Position numbers and translations under genes: made by a program
In this document: piece by piece, positions 40,656 through 48,964 of the stretch
Numbering within the stretch: the first letter of the stretch is position 1
Layout: each line of letters opens with the position of its first letter
Assembly (NCBI RefSeq): GCF_022695515.1
Contig: NZ_JALDPT010000033.1
Span: 1-64,000, forward strand
Source: Phenylobacterium aquaticum
Lineage (GTDB): Bacteria; Pseudomonadota; Alphaproteobacteria; Caulobacterales; Caulobacteraceae
Length of the DNA: 64,000 nucleotides
Direction: 5' to 3'
Notes under the pieces: model-generated
Database searches by the model: none
What the model was told of the DNA's origin: nothing
Seen by the model: the letters and a program-made list of their open reading frames with translations, nothing else

Positions 40656-42646
40656 CTAGCGCCGCAGGGAGAAGCCCAGCCGGAAGGTCTGGGGCGCGGC
40701 AAGGCTGTCGACGCCGTCTCCCGTCTGGCCCGTGACGATCCTGGCGTTGGTCAGGTTCTCGGCGGCCAGATAGATCTCCGCCCCCTCGCCCACCCGCCAG
40801 GCCGCCCGCGCATCGAGGCTCGCCCCCGGCTTCAGCCTGCGGCTGTTCAGGTCGTCCTCGAACCGGGCGCTCTCATATCGGGCCTCGGCCGACAGAGTCA
40901 GCCGCTCGCCAACCCGCCAGTCCCCGCCCGCAGTCACCGCCAGCTCAGGAGTCTGGGCTGGGCGCTTGCCCGTCAGCTGGGCCGCCGCCGTTCCGCCGTC
41001 CACACGCGCATGGGTGGCCGAGCGGCCGCATGGAGGGAGACCTGGTCGAAGTCACGGGAGACATCGGCCTCCAGCCCCCAGGCGTCGATCTGGCCGGCGT
41101 TGCGCCGTTGGCGAAGCGTGCCGCCCGCCGGGACGAAGCCGGCCACCGGGAAGGTTCCCGGTCCGACCCCCACGGTGACATTGGTGATCGGATCGACCAA
41201 CCGGTTGAAGAACAGGGTCGCGGTCCAGCGCACGCCGGCCTCGCCGCCGACCCCGGTCTCGACGCCATAGAGGGTCTCGGGCTTGAGGCCGGGATTGGCC
41301 TCGGTCACGTCATTGCCCACCCGGAACGGCCGGTGAAGTTCATTGAGGGTCGGCGCCCGGAACCCGGCATAGGCCGCGCCCCGCAGCCAAACCGCGTCGC
41401 TGAACCGCCAGCGGGCGCCGAAGCGGGCGGTGGGCAGCACGCCGGATCGGTCCGGGGCGGCTGAGTTCAAGGTGCGGGCCCCGGTCGCAAGATCCCGCTC
41501 CCGCCGGATGGCGTCGGTCTGCCCCCAGGAATCGACGCGCGCGCCGCCGGTGAGCAACAGGTCGCCGCTGTCGCGCACCACCTCGGCATAGAGCCCGGCC
41601 ACCGAGGTTCGGCCGCCGGACTCCCGGCCGCGGGTGAAGACGCCCCCCTGGTAGCGGAAGCGTTCCTGCGCCTTGCCCTGCGCGAACCGGGCGTCGGCGC
41701 CCAGCTCCCAGGACCACAGGTCGCCCCGGCCCTGCCAGGCGGCGTTGAGCCCCCAGCCGACGGCGGGCGTCGCATATTGCTGGCTGGCCGGTGTGGTGGC
41801 CGCACGCCCCGCCGCCACCGCCACGGAGGAATTGGCCAGGTCGCTGGAGCGCAGCCAAGCCTGGGCCCGCCAGCCGCCGCCGTCGAGGATCTTGGCGAGC
41901 GACAGGGTGGCCGAGCCGCCGCTGGCGGTCGATCGCGCGCCGGCCAGGCCCGCGCCGCGTCGTTCCTGGAACCCGCCAAGCCGCAGGGCCGCCTCGGCGC
42001 CGGCGAAGGTCCCCTGCAGCCGCGCCGCGGCCGATACGCTCTCCAGATCCGCCGGCTGATCGGCCGCGCCGCGGGCGGCGCCGCGCACCGGGGTGAAGCC
42101 GTCGCTCGTCTCTGCGGCCGCGGTGATCAGCAGACCTTCGGTCCCGAACGCTGCGGCGGCCCGGCCTTCCCCCCTTTGTCCCAGGGCGACATCGAGCGCC
42201 TGCAGGCCCTCGCGGGTCGGGCGCTCCTCAAGCGCAACGACGCCCGTCAGGGCGCCTGCGCCATAGGGACCGGCCCCGGCGCCGCGGACGATGGTGGCGC
42301 TCGCCAGGCCTTCCGGCGGCAGGGCCGACCAGATCACCCAGCCCCCGAAGGGATCATTGACTGGCGCGCCGTCGAGGGTCACCAGGGCGCGGCCGGCGCC
42401 GGAGGGCGCGATCCCACGCAGCGACAGGCCCTGGATGGTCGGATTGGCGGCGTCGCTGCCGGTGCGCCGGAACAGGGACACCCCGGGCGCCCGCTTCAGG
42501 GCGGCGTCCAGGCGCGGCGCTGTCTTCAGGGTCTCGGCGTCCAGTTGCTGGACGGCGAAGACCGCCTCCCCGCCCAGCGGCGGCAGCCGCGGCGGGTGAA
42601 CGATGACGGCTTCGATTTCTGGCGGCGGCGGAGCTTGGATCGGCAT
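40656..42646 (-). pseudogene. TonB-dependent receptor, frameshifted and without signal peptide
   Basis: A plug domain (ALKRAPGVSLFRRTG, NPTIQGLSLRGIAPSGAGRALVTLDGAPVNDPFGGW) and a long barrel region identify a TonB-dependent outer-membrane receptor. The main frame runs from an ATG at 42646 and stops near 40973 in an unrelated tail. The true C-terminus (DGGTAAAQLTGKRPAQTPELAVTAGG to APQTFRLGFSLRR, 40656-41003) is in another frame. One base missing around 41015-41032 (gcggccgctcgg on the coding strand) would restore it. The N-terminus MPIQAPPPPEIEAVIVH has no signal peptide, and I find none upstream. Either decayed or affected by sequence errors. Substrate unknown (a siderophore, vitamin or other metal complex). 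Confidence 0.82.
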
Positions 42647-42816
42647 GACCGCAGATTTGCCGCGAAACGGGCCGCGAGGCGACCCTATTCGCCGCCAGCT
42701 TCGGCGATCGTCACGTCGAAGGGGGTTCCCGCCCAGCCCGTCATAAAACCGTGGCTGGACGCGGCGCGACCCCGGACGCACATCGGCCCAGGGGGAACGG
42801 CCTAAGAGAGGACACC

Positions 42817-43044
42817 ATGCAGGATCTTTCGCTCCCGCCATCGGTCACCGTCGGCCCGACCAGCCTGGCGGTCTCCGTCCTGACCGATCACGGCGTCACG
42901 GTGCAGGTCAGCCTGCCCCGGCCCCGCGGCCTGCACGAGCTGCCGGCCAGCGAAGTGGCGGCGCGCGCCCTCAGGCTGGCGCACGCGGCCCTGGTCGACG
43001 CCGCCCGGAACCTTCCGGGCGAGCCTCAGAGCTTCAAGGATTGA
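42817..43044 (+). CDS. Small hypothetical protein
   Basis: 75 residues from the ATG at 42817, with gagagga just upstream. MQDLSLPPSVTVGPTSLAVSVLTDHGV, then a helical Arg/Ala-rich half (VAARALRLAHAALVDAARNL). No export signal. Divergent from the TonB receptor with 170 bp between; the last 11 bases overlap the convergent small exported protein. Family not recognised. Confidence 0.55.
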   Translation: MQDLSLPPSVTVGPTSLAVSVLTDHGVTVQVSLPRPRGLHELPASEVAARALRLAHAALVDAARNLPGEPQSFKD

Positions 43045-43309
43045 CGTTCAGCTTGATCTTGATGCGCCCGGGATTGGACGCGGCCAGGGCCTGAGGCACC
43101 TGAATATCGGCGGCCAGGCGCAGGGCCTTGGCGGCGCGGGCGTCGGTGCCCGGATCGGCGTCCATCACCCGGCAATCGGTCAGGTTCTGGCCGGAGATCT
43201 GGCAATCGAGGACGAAGGCGCTGGCCGGAACCACCTCCGCCGGAGCCGTCTGCGCGGGCGCGCTCGGGGCGGAAAAGGCGGTGGTGAGTGCAAGAACCAG
43301 AAGCGACAT
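43034..43309 (-). CDS. Small exported protein resembling a TonB C-terminal-like domain
   Basis: 91 residues: a signal peptide (LLVLALTTAFSAPSAPAQ), then a short mature part with two Cys (VLDCQISGQNLTDCRVMDADPGTDARAAKALRLAADIQVP) ending in RIKIKLNVNP. The pattern C-x-n-L-x-x-C followed by ALRLA and a final beta strand recalls the C-terminal TonB-like domain of energy-transducer family proteins of Caulobacterales (inference by pattern). Good GAGGG site. It is near the broken TonB receptor, but with the other small gene between. Confidence 0.6.
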   Translation of the reverse strand: MSLLVLALTTAFSAPSAPAQTAPAEVVPASAFVLDCQISGQNLTDCRVMDADPGTDARAAKALRLAADIQVPQALAASNPGRIKIKLNVNP

Positions 43310-43654
43310 GAGCCCTCGGAGCGTTTACGAAGGTTAATCAAAGGTAAAGATCGGCCGAAGGCAAGTGTTTCATTTCGGCCGTCCTCACAGAGGGCTCCGC
43401 AATCGCCATGCCGCCTGCGACCGCCTGCCGCGGCGCTAACTTAACGCTGATCACTTGATGGGCGCCGCAGCGCCTCGACGCCCGCGAATGTTGCATTGCG
43501 GCGCATTCCTCCCGCACCGCAACATCAGCCTTGAGCCCGTCGGGTTCATGCCCCAGAACGAGGACAGGCGAAGCGGACGCACGGCGATGCGCACCGCCGC
43601 CGGAGGAACGCCGGGAGGTGGTTGAACCCCAACCCCTTTCCGGGAGTAGAAGTT

Positions 43655-43935
43655 ATGATGCGTACTGTGACCTTCGCGGCCCTCGCCGCCCTCGCCCTGG
43701 CCTCGAGCGCCAACGCGCAAGAAGTCCGGGTCTCCCTGGCCGGCAAGTCGCCCGCCCAGATCCATTCCGACATCGTGTCGGCGGCCCGCAATGTCTGCCA
43801 CAAGGCGACCGCGACCGAGAGCCTGATGCTCGACGCCTATTCGCGCTGCATGGCCGGCACCGTGAAGGCCGCCGTCGCCCAGCTGGCGATCCGCAGGTGG
43901 CCGAGCTGGAGACGATGCGCCTGGCGCAACGCTAA
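43655..43935 (+). pseudogene. UrcA family exported protein, frameshifted
   Basis: MMRTVTFAALAALALASSANAQEVRVSLAGKSPAQIHSDIVSAARNVCHKA is a signal peptide plus the start of a UrcA-family domain (small periplasmic proteins common in Caulobacterales and Sphingomonadales, with two Cys; here VCHK and RCMAG). The first frame leaves the family after AVAQL at 43885 and reads on as unrelated Arg-rich sequence to 44203. The expected end GDPQVAELETMRLAQR is in another frame and stops at 43935. One G missing in ctggcgat (43883-43890; expected ctgggcgat) explains it. A strong terminator follows at 43965. Function of the family is not established. Confidence 0.82.
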
Positions 43936-43964
43936 GAGTCCATCGCCCTACCGGCGACGAACAG

Positions 43965-43996
43965 CGCTTCCCGGCCCACCGGCCGGGAAGCGTTTT
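43965..43996 (+). terminator. Strong intrinsic terminator after urcA
   Basis: Perfect 12-bp stem cgcttcccggcc/ggccgggaagcg, loop cacc, followed by tttt. It serves the rightward UrcA gene and lies just past the stop of the leftward barrel protein gene (44001), where it can act too. Confidence 0.85.
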
Positions 43997-44000
43997 CGTA

Positions 44001-45179
44001 TCAGAACTTCGCCGAGATGCTGGCGGAGAACACACTGTTGTCGTAGCCGGCCGACTGCAGCGCGCCGGACGAATCCTCGCGAGAGAAGTCGTAGGCCAGC
44101 GACAGCGAGACATGCTTCGCCACCGCCACGGAGGTGGCCAGACCCAAGCCGGTCACGGTGTCGGAACGATCGACGCCCTGATGGTCGTCCCACTCATAAT
44201 TGACATAGGCCGTGACCCCGACCTTTTCCGTGACCTGGCGCGACAGGTTCGCCCCGACGGTCGACGAGATGTAGACGGGAGAATTGGGAACAACGGTTTC
44301 CTGCAGAGAGCGCGAGGCGCTCAGGGCGACCTGGGTCGAGCTGTCCGGCGTCCAGTTCAGATTGGCCGACAGCGCCACGTCGCTGACGTCCGAGAACTTG
44401 ACGTCTTTGAAGCTGCGGGTCGTGTAGCCGATATTGGCCGAGCCGGTCACCGTCTTGGAGAAGGTCTGCGAAACGCCAGCGCTCAGGGTGTAGCCCTTGG
44501 AATCGCGGTTATTCTTCGCGACCGGCGCGGTCAGGTCATAGTTCACCTGGGTGAAATCGGCGCTCAACGAATAGCTCGTCCCCGAACCCCAGCTATAGGC
44601 CAGGCGCTCGCCGGTGACGTTGTGATCGCGATCGTCCTGCAGGATCACGGCCCCGGTCTTCGCGGAGCGGACGTTCTGATAGTCGAGCTTGGTGTAGCTC
44701 ACCCCGCCCGACAGCGTGCCGCCGGCGACATCCGCGCCCAGCCCGGCCGAATAGTTGTCGACATTGTCGTGGGTGCGTTCGGTCGAGTCCCGGCGGGCGT
44801 TCTTGTCGCGACGGCTCTCGGTGTTGAGCGCATGGCTGGCGGCCAGGTCGAAGGACATGCCATTGGCCTTGCCGCGATAGGAGGCGCCGAGGCCGTAGTC
44901 GTCTGAGTCCTCGCCGGAATTGGAGGAGTAGCGCGTCAGATTGCCATCGACGAAGGCGGCGAACTTGCCTGCGCCCGCCTCGTGGGTGAGATCGATCCGC
45001 GGCGCGAAGCCCAGCACGGTGTCGCTCGTCTGCTTGGTGTGGACGGCGAAGATGTTGTCATTGGTCTGGGCGGAGGCCGTGGCCGAGATGCCGACGGTCC
45101 AGTCCTGGCCGGCCGCGTGGGCCGCCAGCGGAAGCGTAGCCGCGACGCTGATGGCGGCGGCGAACAGATGGGCGCGCAT
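44001..45179 (-). CDS. Outer-membrane beta-barrel protein (BBP2-like)
   Basis: 392 residues. Signal peptide MRAHLFAAAISVAATLPLAAHAA. The mature part alternates short amphipathic strands (for example AFVDGNLTRYSSNS, SFDLAASHALNTE, VALSANLNWTPD, VSLSLAYDFSRED) and ends in a C-terminal Phe (ASISAKF), the usual barrel-assembly signal. It resembles beta-barrel porin 2 proteins, often linked with exopolysaccharide. GGGGGGA site before the ATG. Function otherwise unknown; no polysaccharide genes lie next to it here. Confidence 0.82.
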   Translation of the reverse strand: MRAHLFAAAISVAATLPLAAHAAGQDWTVGISATASAQTNDNIFAVHTKQTSDTVLGFAPRIDLTHEAGAGKFAAFVDGNLTRYSSNSGEDSDDYGLGASYRGKANGMSFDLAASHALNTESRRDKNARRDSTERTHDNVDNYSAGLGADVAGGTLSGGVSYTKLDYQNVRSAKTGAVILQDDRDHNVTGERLAYSWGSGTSYSLSADFTQVNYDLTAPVAKNNRDSKGYTLSAGVSQTFSKTVTGSANIGYTTRSFKDVKFSDVSDVALSANLNWTPDSSTQVALSASRSLQETVVPNSPVYISSTVGANLSRQVTEKVGVTAYVNYEWDDHQGVDRSDTVTGLGLATSVAVAKHVSLSLAYDFSREDSSGALQSAGYDNSVFSASISAKF

Positions 45180-45852
45180 TGTGGGATCCCCCCTAGGTGT
45201 CAGGGCGCGCTTCGGCGCCTCGTGGGGCGCAGCAGTGAGCTAAGCTTCACCATTGATAAAGCATGGGACTCCCCGGTCCGGGGTGCGGAGCCCAGGATGG
45301 GGCAAGGCCCTGTCGCTCCGAGGGAAGAGTTGAACCAGGGCGATGGGACCGGCGGGACGCTGCGAGGCTTGGCGCGAACGGCCATAAGCCCCTTGCGGCT
45401 TTTGGCCGAGGGCTTGGTGGCCTCCAACGCCAGCCGGCTCCCGAGGGTATTACTCACCATTGTCCCCAGCTGGGTCACCGCCGGCGCGGCGTCAGAGCGC
45501 TGGAGCCAGAACGCTGAGCGACTGGATCAACCGGTTGAGACTTGCGCCTCCATGCTTCCCTAAGGCAGCCGTTCTCAACGCTGGCGAGGCGCGTCGGCGG
45601 CCTCAGTGCTGTGCGGGCGCGCACCAGCGTTGTTCCTTGGCGCACCCTAAGTAAGACCGGCGCTATTGGAGCTCGAGGAATTCATTCGCCGCCGATGCGT
45701 TCTACGCATCATTTCGTCGACTTGGCGCAGGTTCGGTTTGGCGGGGTGGAAGGGAACGACGGGTTTGAGCTCATAAGGGCTCATAAGGGCTCAGGGAGGT
45801 GCCAGGTTGGGCACGGCGCTACCGGGCGGGTGATCCACCCCTCATATACCAG
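45180..45852. other. Intergenic region before hipBA; no convincing gene
   Basis: 670 bp. The first 60 bp hold the leftward promoter of the barrel-protein gene. Weak open frames exist at 45200-45660 but have no start site, domain or consistent codon bias that I trust. Near 45771 the 10-mer ataagggctc occurs twice in direct tandem (ctcataagggctcataagggctcaggg). The sequence around 45840-45900 turns AT-rich, marking the entry to the hipBA operator. Confidence 0.4.
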
Positions 45853-45903
45853 CCATATTTGGCCAATTATCTTGAATTCACTCGACCAATTGGCCATATA
45901 TGG
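45853..45903. promoter_or_regulatory. hipBA operator
   Basis: Inverted repeat of two 16-bp arms, ccatatttggccaatt (45853-45868) and aattggccatatatgg (45888-45903), matching at 15 of 16 positions with a 19-bp spacer. It is AT-rich and contains shorter dyads (TTGGCCAA, CCAATTGG). It ends three bases before the hipB start, as expected for a HipB dimer site that autorepresses the module; HipB binding is inference. Confidence 0.75.
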
Positions 45904-45906
45904 ACA

Positions 45907-46236
45907 ATGTTACAAACTCCGTCCGAGATTCTGCAGGAGCTCGCCGGCCGCATCAAGGCGCGCCGCGTCGCCTTAGGCTGGCCTCAGCTCGAAGCCGCCA
46001 AACGCGCCGGCGTCGCCTACCGGACCTGGCGGCGGCTGGAGACCGAGGGACAGGCTTCGCTGGAGGACATGGTGAAGGCCGCTGTCGCCCTGCGCTGCGA
46101 GGCGGCGCTGGGCGCTCTATTTCCCCTGCCCGCGGCCAGCAGCCTCGACGCCCTCCTGGCGCAGCAGGTCGCGCGCGTCCCGACGCCGCGGGTGCGGGCG
46201 CCCCGCTCACGCTCGGCCAGGCCGCCGAGCCCATGA
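45907..46236 (+). CDS. hipB: HipB-like XRE-family antitoxin
   Basis: 109 residues from ATG at 45907. The helix-turn-helix lies at about residues 8-60: EILQELAGRIKARRVALGWPQLEAAKRAGVAYRTWRRLETEGQASLEDMVKAA, typical of XRE/HipB antitoxins. A basic C-terminal tail follows. It overlaps hipA by four bases (ATGA), so the two are translationally coupled. It should bind the palindrome immediately upstream and neutralise HipA. No clear ribosome site precedes the ATG. Confidence 0.85.
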   Translation: MLQTPSEILQELAGRIKARRVALGWPQLEAAKRAGVAYRTWRRLETEGQASLEDMVKAAVALRCEAALGALFPLPAASSLDALLAQQVARVPTPRVRAPRSRSARPPSP

Positions 46237-47486
46237 GACTTGCGCCGGGAACTCCGCTAGCCGCCAGTCTGGTCTTGGACGACGACCAGCCCCCCCTGCC
46301 CGTCGGCCGCCTGGCCATGGCCGGCGGCTTGGCGCAACTGGAATGGTCCCCGGAACTCATAGCCTCGCCTGTGCCGGTATCGCCGCTGCTCTACCCGCCA
46401 GAACCCGGCCTGCACCCTGCACGCGGACGCGACTTCGAGGGCTTGCACGGCTTTCTCGCCGACAGCTTGCCGGAAGGCTGGGGCTTCCTCGTCATGCGGC
46501 GACGCCTGAGCAAGCTCGGCGTCAGCATCGAGACCTTGAGCCCGCTCGACCGCCTCGCGCTGGTCGGCGACCAGGGTCGCGGCGCCCTGACCTATCGGCC
46601 GGCGACCGCGCCGCCGCCCGAGGTGGCCAGCCTCGACCTCGACGCCCTGGCTGCAGCCTCCACCGCGATCCTGACCGGTCACGACGGCGAGCTTTCCGAC
46701 ACCTTGGCGGCGCTGGCCGGCGGCTCGGGCGGCGCGCGGCCCAAGGTCCACGTCGGCTTCGACGCCGAGGGTCGGATTTCGATCTCGGAAGGCGAGATCG
46801 CCGCGGGCCACGAGGCCTGGATCGTCAAGTTCGCCGCCCCCGGCGATCCGCCCGACATCGGGCCGATCGAGGCCGCCTATGCCGCCATGGCCCTGACCGC
46901 CGGCCTCGACATGGCGCCCTACCGGCTGCTCCCGTCCAAAACCGGCCCCGGCTATTTCGCGACCCGCCGGTTCGACCGGCCGTGTCCCGGCCAGCGACTG
47001 CACATGGTCTCGCTGAGCGGCGCCGTCGAAGCGCCCTGGCGAACACCCGCAAGCTATGACCTCTTCCTACGCGCCACCGTCGCCATCACCCGGCATGCCG
47101 AGGATCTGCAGGCCGCGTTCCGGCGCATGGTCTTCAACGTGCTGGCCAGCAACCGGGACGACCATACCCGGCAGCACAGCTACCTGATGGATGCGCAAGG
47201 CCAATGGCGGCTCGCACCCGCCTATGACCTCACCTATTCGGCAGGCCCCGGCGGCGAGCACTATCTCGACGTCGAGGGCGAAGGCCGAAATCCCACCCGC
47301 GAACAAGTTCATGCCCTGGGTCGTCGCCACAGCCTGTCCCCCCGCTTGATCGCCATCATCATCGACGAGGTTCGCGCCGCCGTGGCGGATTGGCCGCGGT
47401 TCGCCGATGACGCGGGCGTGACGCAGGCCTCGCGCGCCGAGATCAAGAGCGCCCATCTAGCCGTCGCCGTCCACTTCGCGACCTGA
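46233..47486 (+). CDS. hipA: HipA-like serine/threonine kinase toxin
   Basis: 417 residues. HipA domains: an N-terminal subdomain with GFLADSLPEGWGFLVMRRRLSKLGV and LALVGDQGRGALTY; a Gly-rich loop GGSGGARPKVHVGF (residues 164-175, Ser165 the likely autophosphorylation position); IVKF; FATRRFDR; the catalytic loop NRDDHTRQHSYL with Asp309; and LAPAYDL with Asp332. At position 314 the conserved Asn of the family (Mg site) is Gln here. HipA enzymes phosphorylate translation-related targets, such as GltX, and cause growth arrest or persistence; the target here is unknown. Full length for the shorter alphaproteobacterial type. Confidence 0.85.
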   Translation: MRLAPGTPLAASLVLDDDQPPLPVGRLAMAGGLAQLEWSPELIASPVPVSPLLYPPEPGLHPARGRDFEGLHGFLADSLPEGWGFLVMRRRLSKLGVSIETLSPLDRLALVGDQGRGALTYRPATAPPPEVASLDLDALAAASTAILTGHDGELSDTLAALAGGSGGARPKVHVGFDAEGRISISEGEIAAGHEAWIVKFAAPGDPPDIGPIEAAYAAMALTAGLDMAPYRLLPSKTGPGYFATRRFDRPCPGQRLHMVSLSGAVEAPWRTPASYDLFLRATVAITRHAEDLQAAFRRMVFNVLASNRDDHTRQHSYLMDAQGQWRLAPAYDLTYSAGPGGEHYLDVEGEGRNPTREQVHALGRRHSLSPRLIAIIIDEVRAAVADWPRFADDAGVTQASRAEIKSAHLAVAVHFAT

Positions 47487-47732
47487 GCCCCCTGCCTCAC
47501 AGACGTGCGCGATCATCTGCTTTGCGCCCGGCTGAGGGCCGCGTGGAGGCGCTCTTATGTCCGCTTCATGAAAACGCTCCTAGTTAATCGCCAATCCGTT
47601 CGGAGCGTCTCTGCCGCATAAAAGCGCCGTTCGAATTCGCATAGGTCGCAGCTGAAAAACCTCGGAAAAAACTGACCTCATTGATTTAACGGCTGTCGGA
47701 ACTCAGGTTTCAAAAATCGGCCATGCCGACCC

Positions 47733-47912
47733 TTACGGAAACAACACCTGCCGAAGGCGTGTGTTTTGCTCATCAAGGTTCAGCGTTTTGGCGAGGTTCA
47801 TCTGACGCCACAGGACAGCCGGGAGTTCGGAGACACCAGGAAGAGGGAGCCTCTCCCATTGAGGCTCGCCCTGCTGGAACGACAGCAGGAATTCCCGATG
47901 GCGCTCAGGCAT
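47733..47912 (-). pseudogene. AbiEii nucleotidyltransferase remnant (C-terminal piece)
   Basis: A 59-residue frame, MPERHREFLLSFQQGEPQWERLPLPGVSELPAVLWRQMNLAKTL and on, that matches the C-terminal pattern of AbiEii-type nucleotidyltransferase toxins as I know it (HREFLLSF-x-x-G-x-P-x-W to LPAV-x-W). The N-terminal catalytic body is absent. It overlaps the AbiEi frame upstream by eight bases (ATGCCTGA). The module appears to have lost most of its toxin gene. The family match is by pattern only. The 250 bp between hipA and this piece show no gene. Confidence 0.5.
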
Positions 47913-48399
47913 GGCGCCCGTAGATTGAGTTGATGCTGCTGCCCCGATCGCGCTCAAGATCCCAGGCCAGCCTGGCAAGCCCTTGCCCCGCCGCCGCCTC
48001 TGAGAAGAGGGCTGCAACATTGCGATGTTTGAATGCGACCTGTAGCGGCAGGTCAGGAAGCCAAGTCGGGAGGCTGACGGGGCCGTGGAGGTGGACGATA
48101 CGGATATTGGCGCTGAGATAGGGGGGCAGTCCCTGGACTTGTAACGCGGTCATGCCCCCAACCCTCAGGGGAAGACCCAGTAGGTTCTGCAGCGAGACGA
48201 CCACACCTTGCCAGGTCAGTGCGCCTTTTGGGCGGCGGTAGACCCGTCGCGCTGGCTGTTCCAGCCATCCTGCGGCGACGTATTGTTTGCGCAGAGCGCC
48301 AGAGTAGCCATTGCGCTCAAGCCAAGCCGCGTCGACCGCTAGTCCCACAGAGAGTTCGCGAAATGGTCGGTTTAATTTACTGTCAGAACGTATAGCCAC
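47905..48399 (-). CDS. AbiEi-type antitoxin, shortened
   Basis: About 164 residues. SKLNRPFRELSVGL, then AAWLERNGYSGALRKQYVAAGWLEQ, VYRRPKGALTWQG, LRVGGMTALQVQGLPPYL and VHLHGPVSLPTWL follow the AbiEi N-terminal winged-helix domain and its continuation closely. AbiEi is the repressor-antitoxin of type IV toxin-antitoxin systems. After FKHRNVAALFSEA the protein ends early in an unrelated tail (LERDRGSSINSIYGRHA), so the C-terminal antitoxin part seems lost or replaced. The start is uncertain: a GTG at 48399 is used; TTG at 48453 is possible; neither has a clear ribosome site. Confidence 0.6.
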   Translation of the reverse strand: MAIRSDSKLNRPFRELSVGLAVDAAWLERNGYSGALRKQYVAAGWLEQPARRVYRRPKGALTWQGVVVSLQNLLGLPLRVGGMTALQVQGLPPYLSANIRIVHLHGPVSLPTWLPDLPLQVAFKHRNVAALFSEAAAGQGLARLAWDLERDRGSSINSIYGRHA

Positions 48400-48631
48400 A
48401 CTAAATAAAATCGCAGAAATCCAAACCAAACGCCCGTTTGGGCTTCTACGCAAACATATGAGCAGCCTACATATAATTCCCCGCGGGCAAAATTGGCGCC
48501 CCCTTACCCTGGCTGCAACAAGGTCCCCTCGGAGCCAAATAGGTTACCCCCCATCACACGTCCTGGACCACGCCTGCGCCAAGAGCAGACACGGAGCTAC
48601 CTCCCGACGGAGGAACCGCCACACCATCCAG

Positions 48632-48647
48632 GCGCACTTTTATGCGC
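48632..48647. promoter_or_regulatory. hicAB operator-like repeat 1
   Basis: Inverted repeat gcgcacttttatgcgc (GCGCA/TGCGC, six-base spacer), 78 bp before the hicA ATG. A similar site follows 42 bp downstream. Confidence 0.55.
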
Positions 48648-48673
48648 AAAACCTTGACTTCTTCGCCGAATAG

Positions 48674-48689
48674 GCGCATTTATATGCGC
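48674..48689. promoter_or_regulatory. hicAB operator-like repeat 2
   Basis: Inverted repeat gcgcatttatatgcgc (GCGCAT/ATGCGC, four-base spacer), 20 bp before the hicA start and exactly 42 bp (four helical turns) from the first site. Probably bound by the HicB ribbon-helix-helix domain for autorepression; this is inferred from position. Confidence 0.6.
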
Positions 48690-48709
48690 ATCAGAAACAG
48701 CGAGGGAAC

Positions 48710-48898
48710 ATGCCAACGCCGGAAACGAACCGAAAATCCATCACAGACCGGCTTAAAGCCGAGGGGTGGACCAATGAAGGTGGATCAAAGCACGACCTAT
48801 ACCGTCATCCGGCCAAGGGTGTGACGATAGTGCCAAGACACCGGGAACTTACTCCGGGCGTGGCTCGGTCGATTGGAAAGGCGGCGGGGTGGCTTTAA
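48710..48898 (+). CDS. hicA: HicA mRNA interferase toxin
   Basis: 62 residues, a double-stranded-RNA-binding-like fold. NRKSITDRLKAEGWTNEGGSKHDLYRHPAKGVTIVPRHRELTPGVARSIGKAAGW has the HicA layout with the catalytic His28 in GGSKH and the conserved PRH. It cuts mRNA when free. GAGGGA site four bases before the ATG; first gene of hicAB, with hicB starting 66 bp later. Downstream of two 16-bp palindromes. Confidence 0.88.
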   Translation: MPTPETNRKSITDRLKAEGWTNEGGSKHDLYRHPAKGVTIVPRHRELTPGVARSIGKAAGWL

Positions 48899-48964
48899 CC
48901 ACCCCGAGGCTTCGGTTCTTAAGGCCAAGCATCTTCCCGGGTAACTTAGGAAAGGGCTTATGAA

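Noticed and set aside
42646..42816. Possible cobalamin riboswitch upstream of the TonB receptor gene.
   Set aside because: A GGGAA sequence is present, but the B12-box and the conserved GGTG/CCGCAAC parts are absent.
45200..45660. Short overlapping frames before hipBA.
   Set aside because: No ribosome site, no domain, and frames on both strands are equally open; treated as noncoding.
48453..48630. Possible tRNA or attachment site in the AT-richer stretch before hicA.
   Set aside because: No cloverleaf, no T-loop consensus and no matching direct repeat at the other end of the island.
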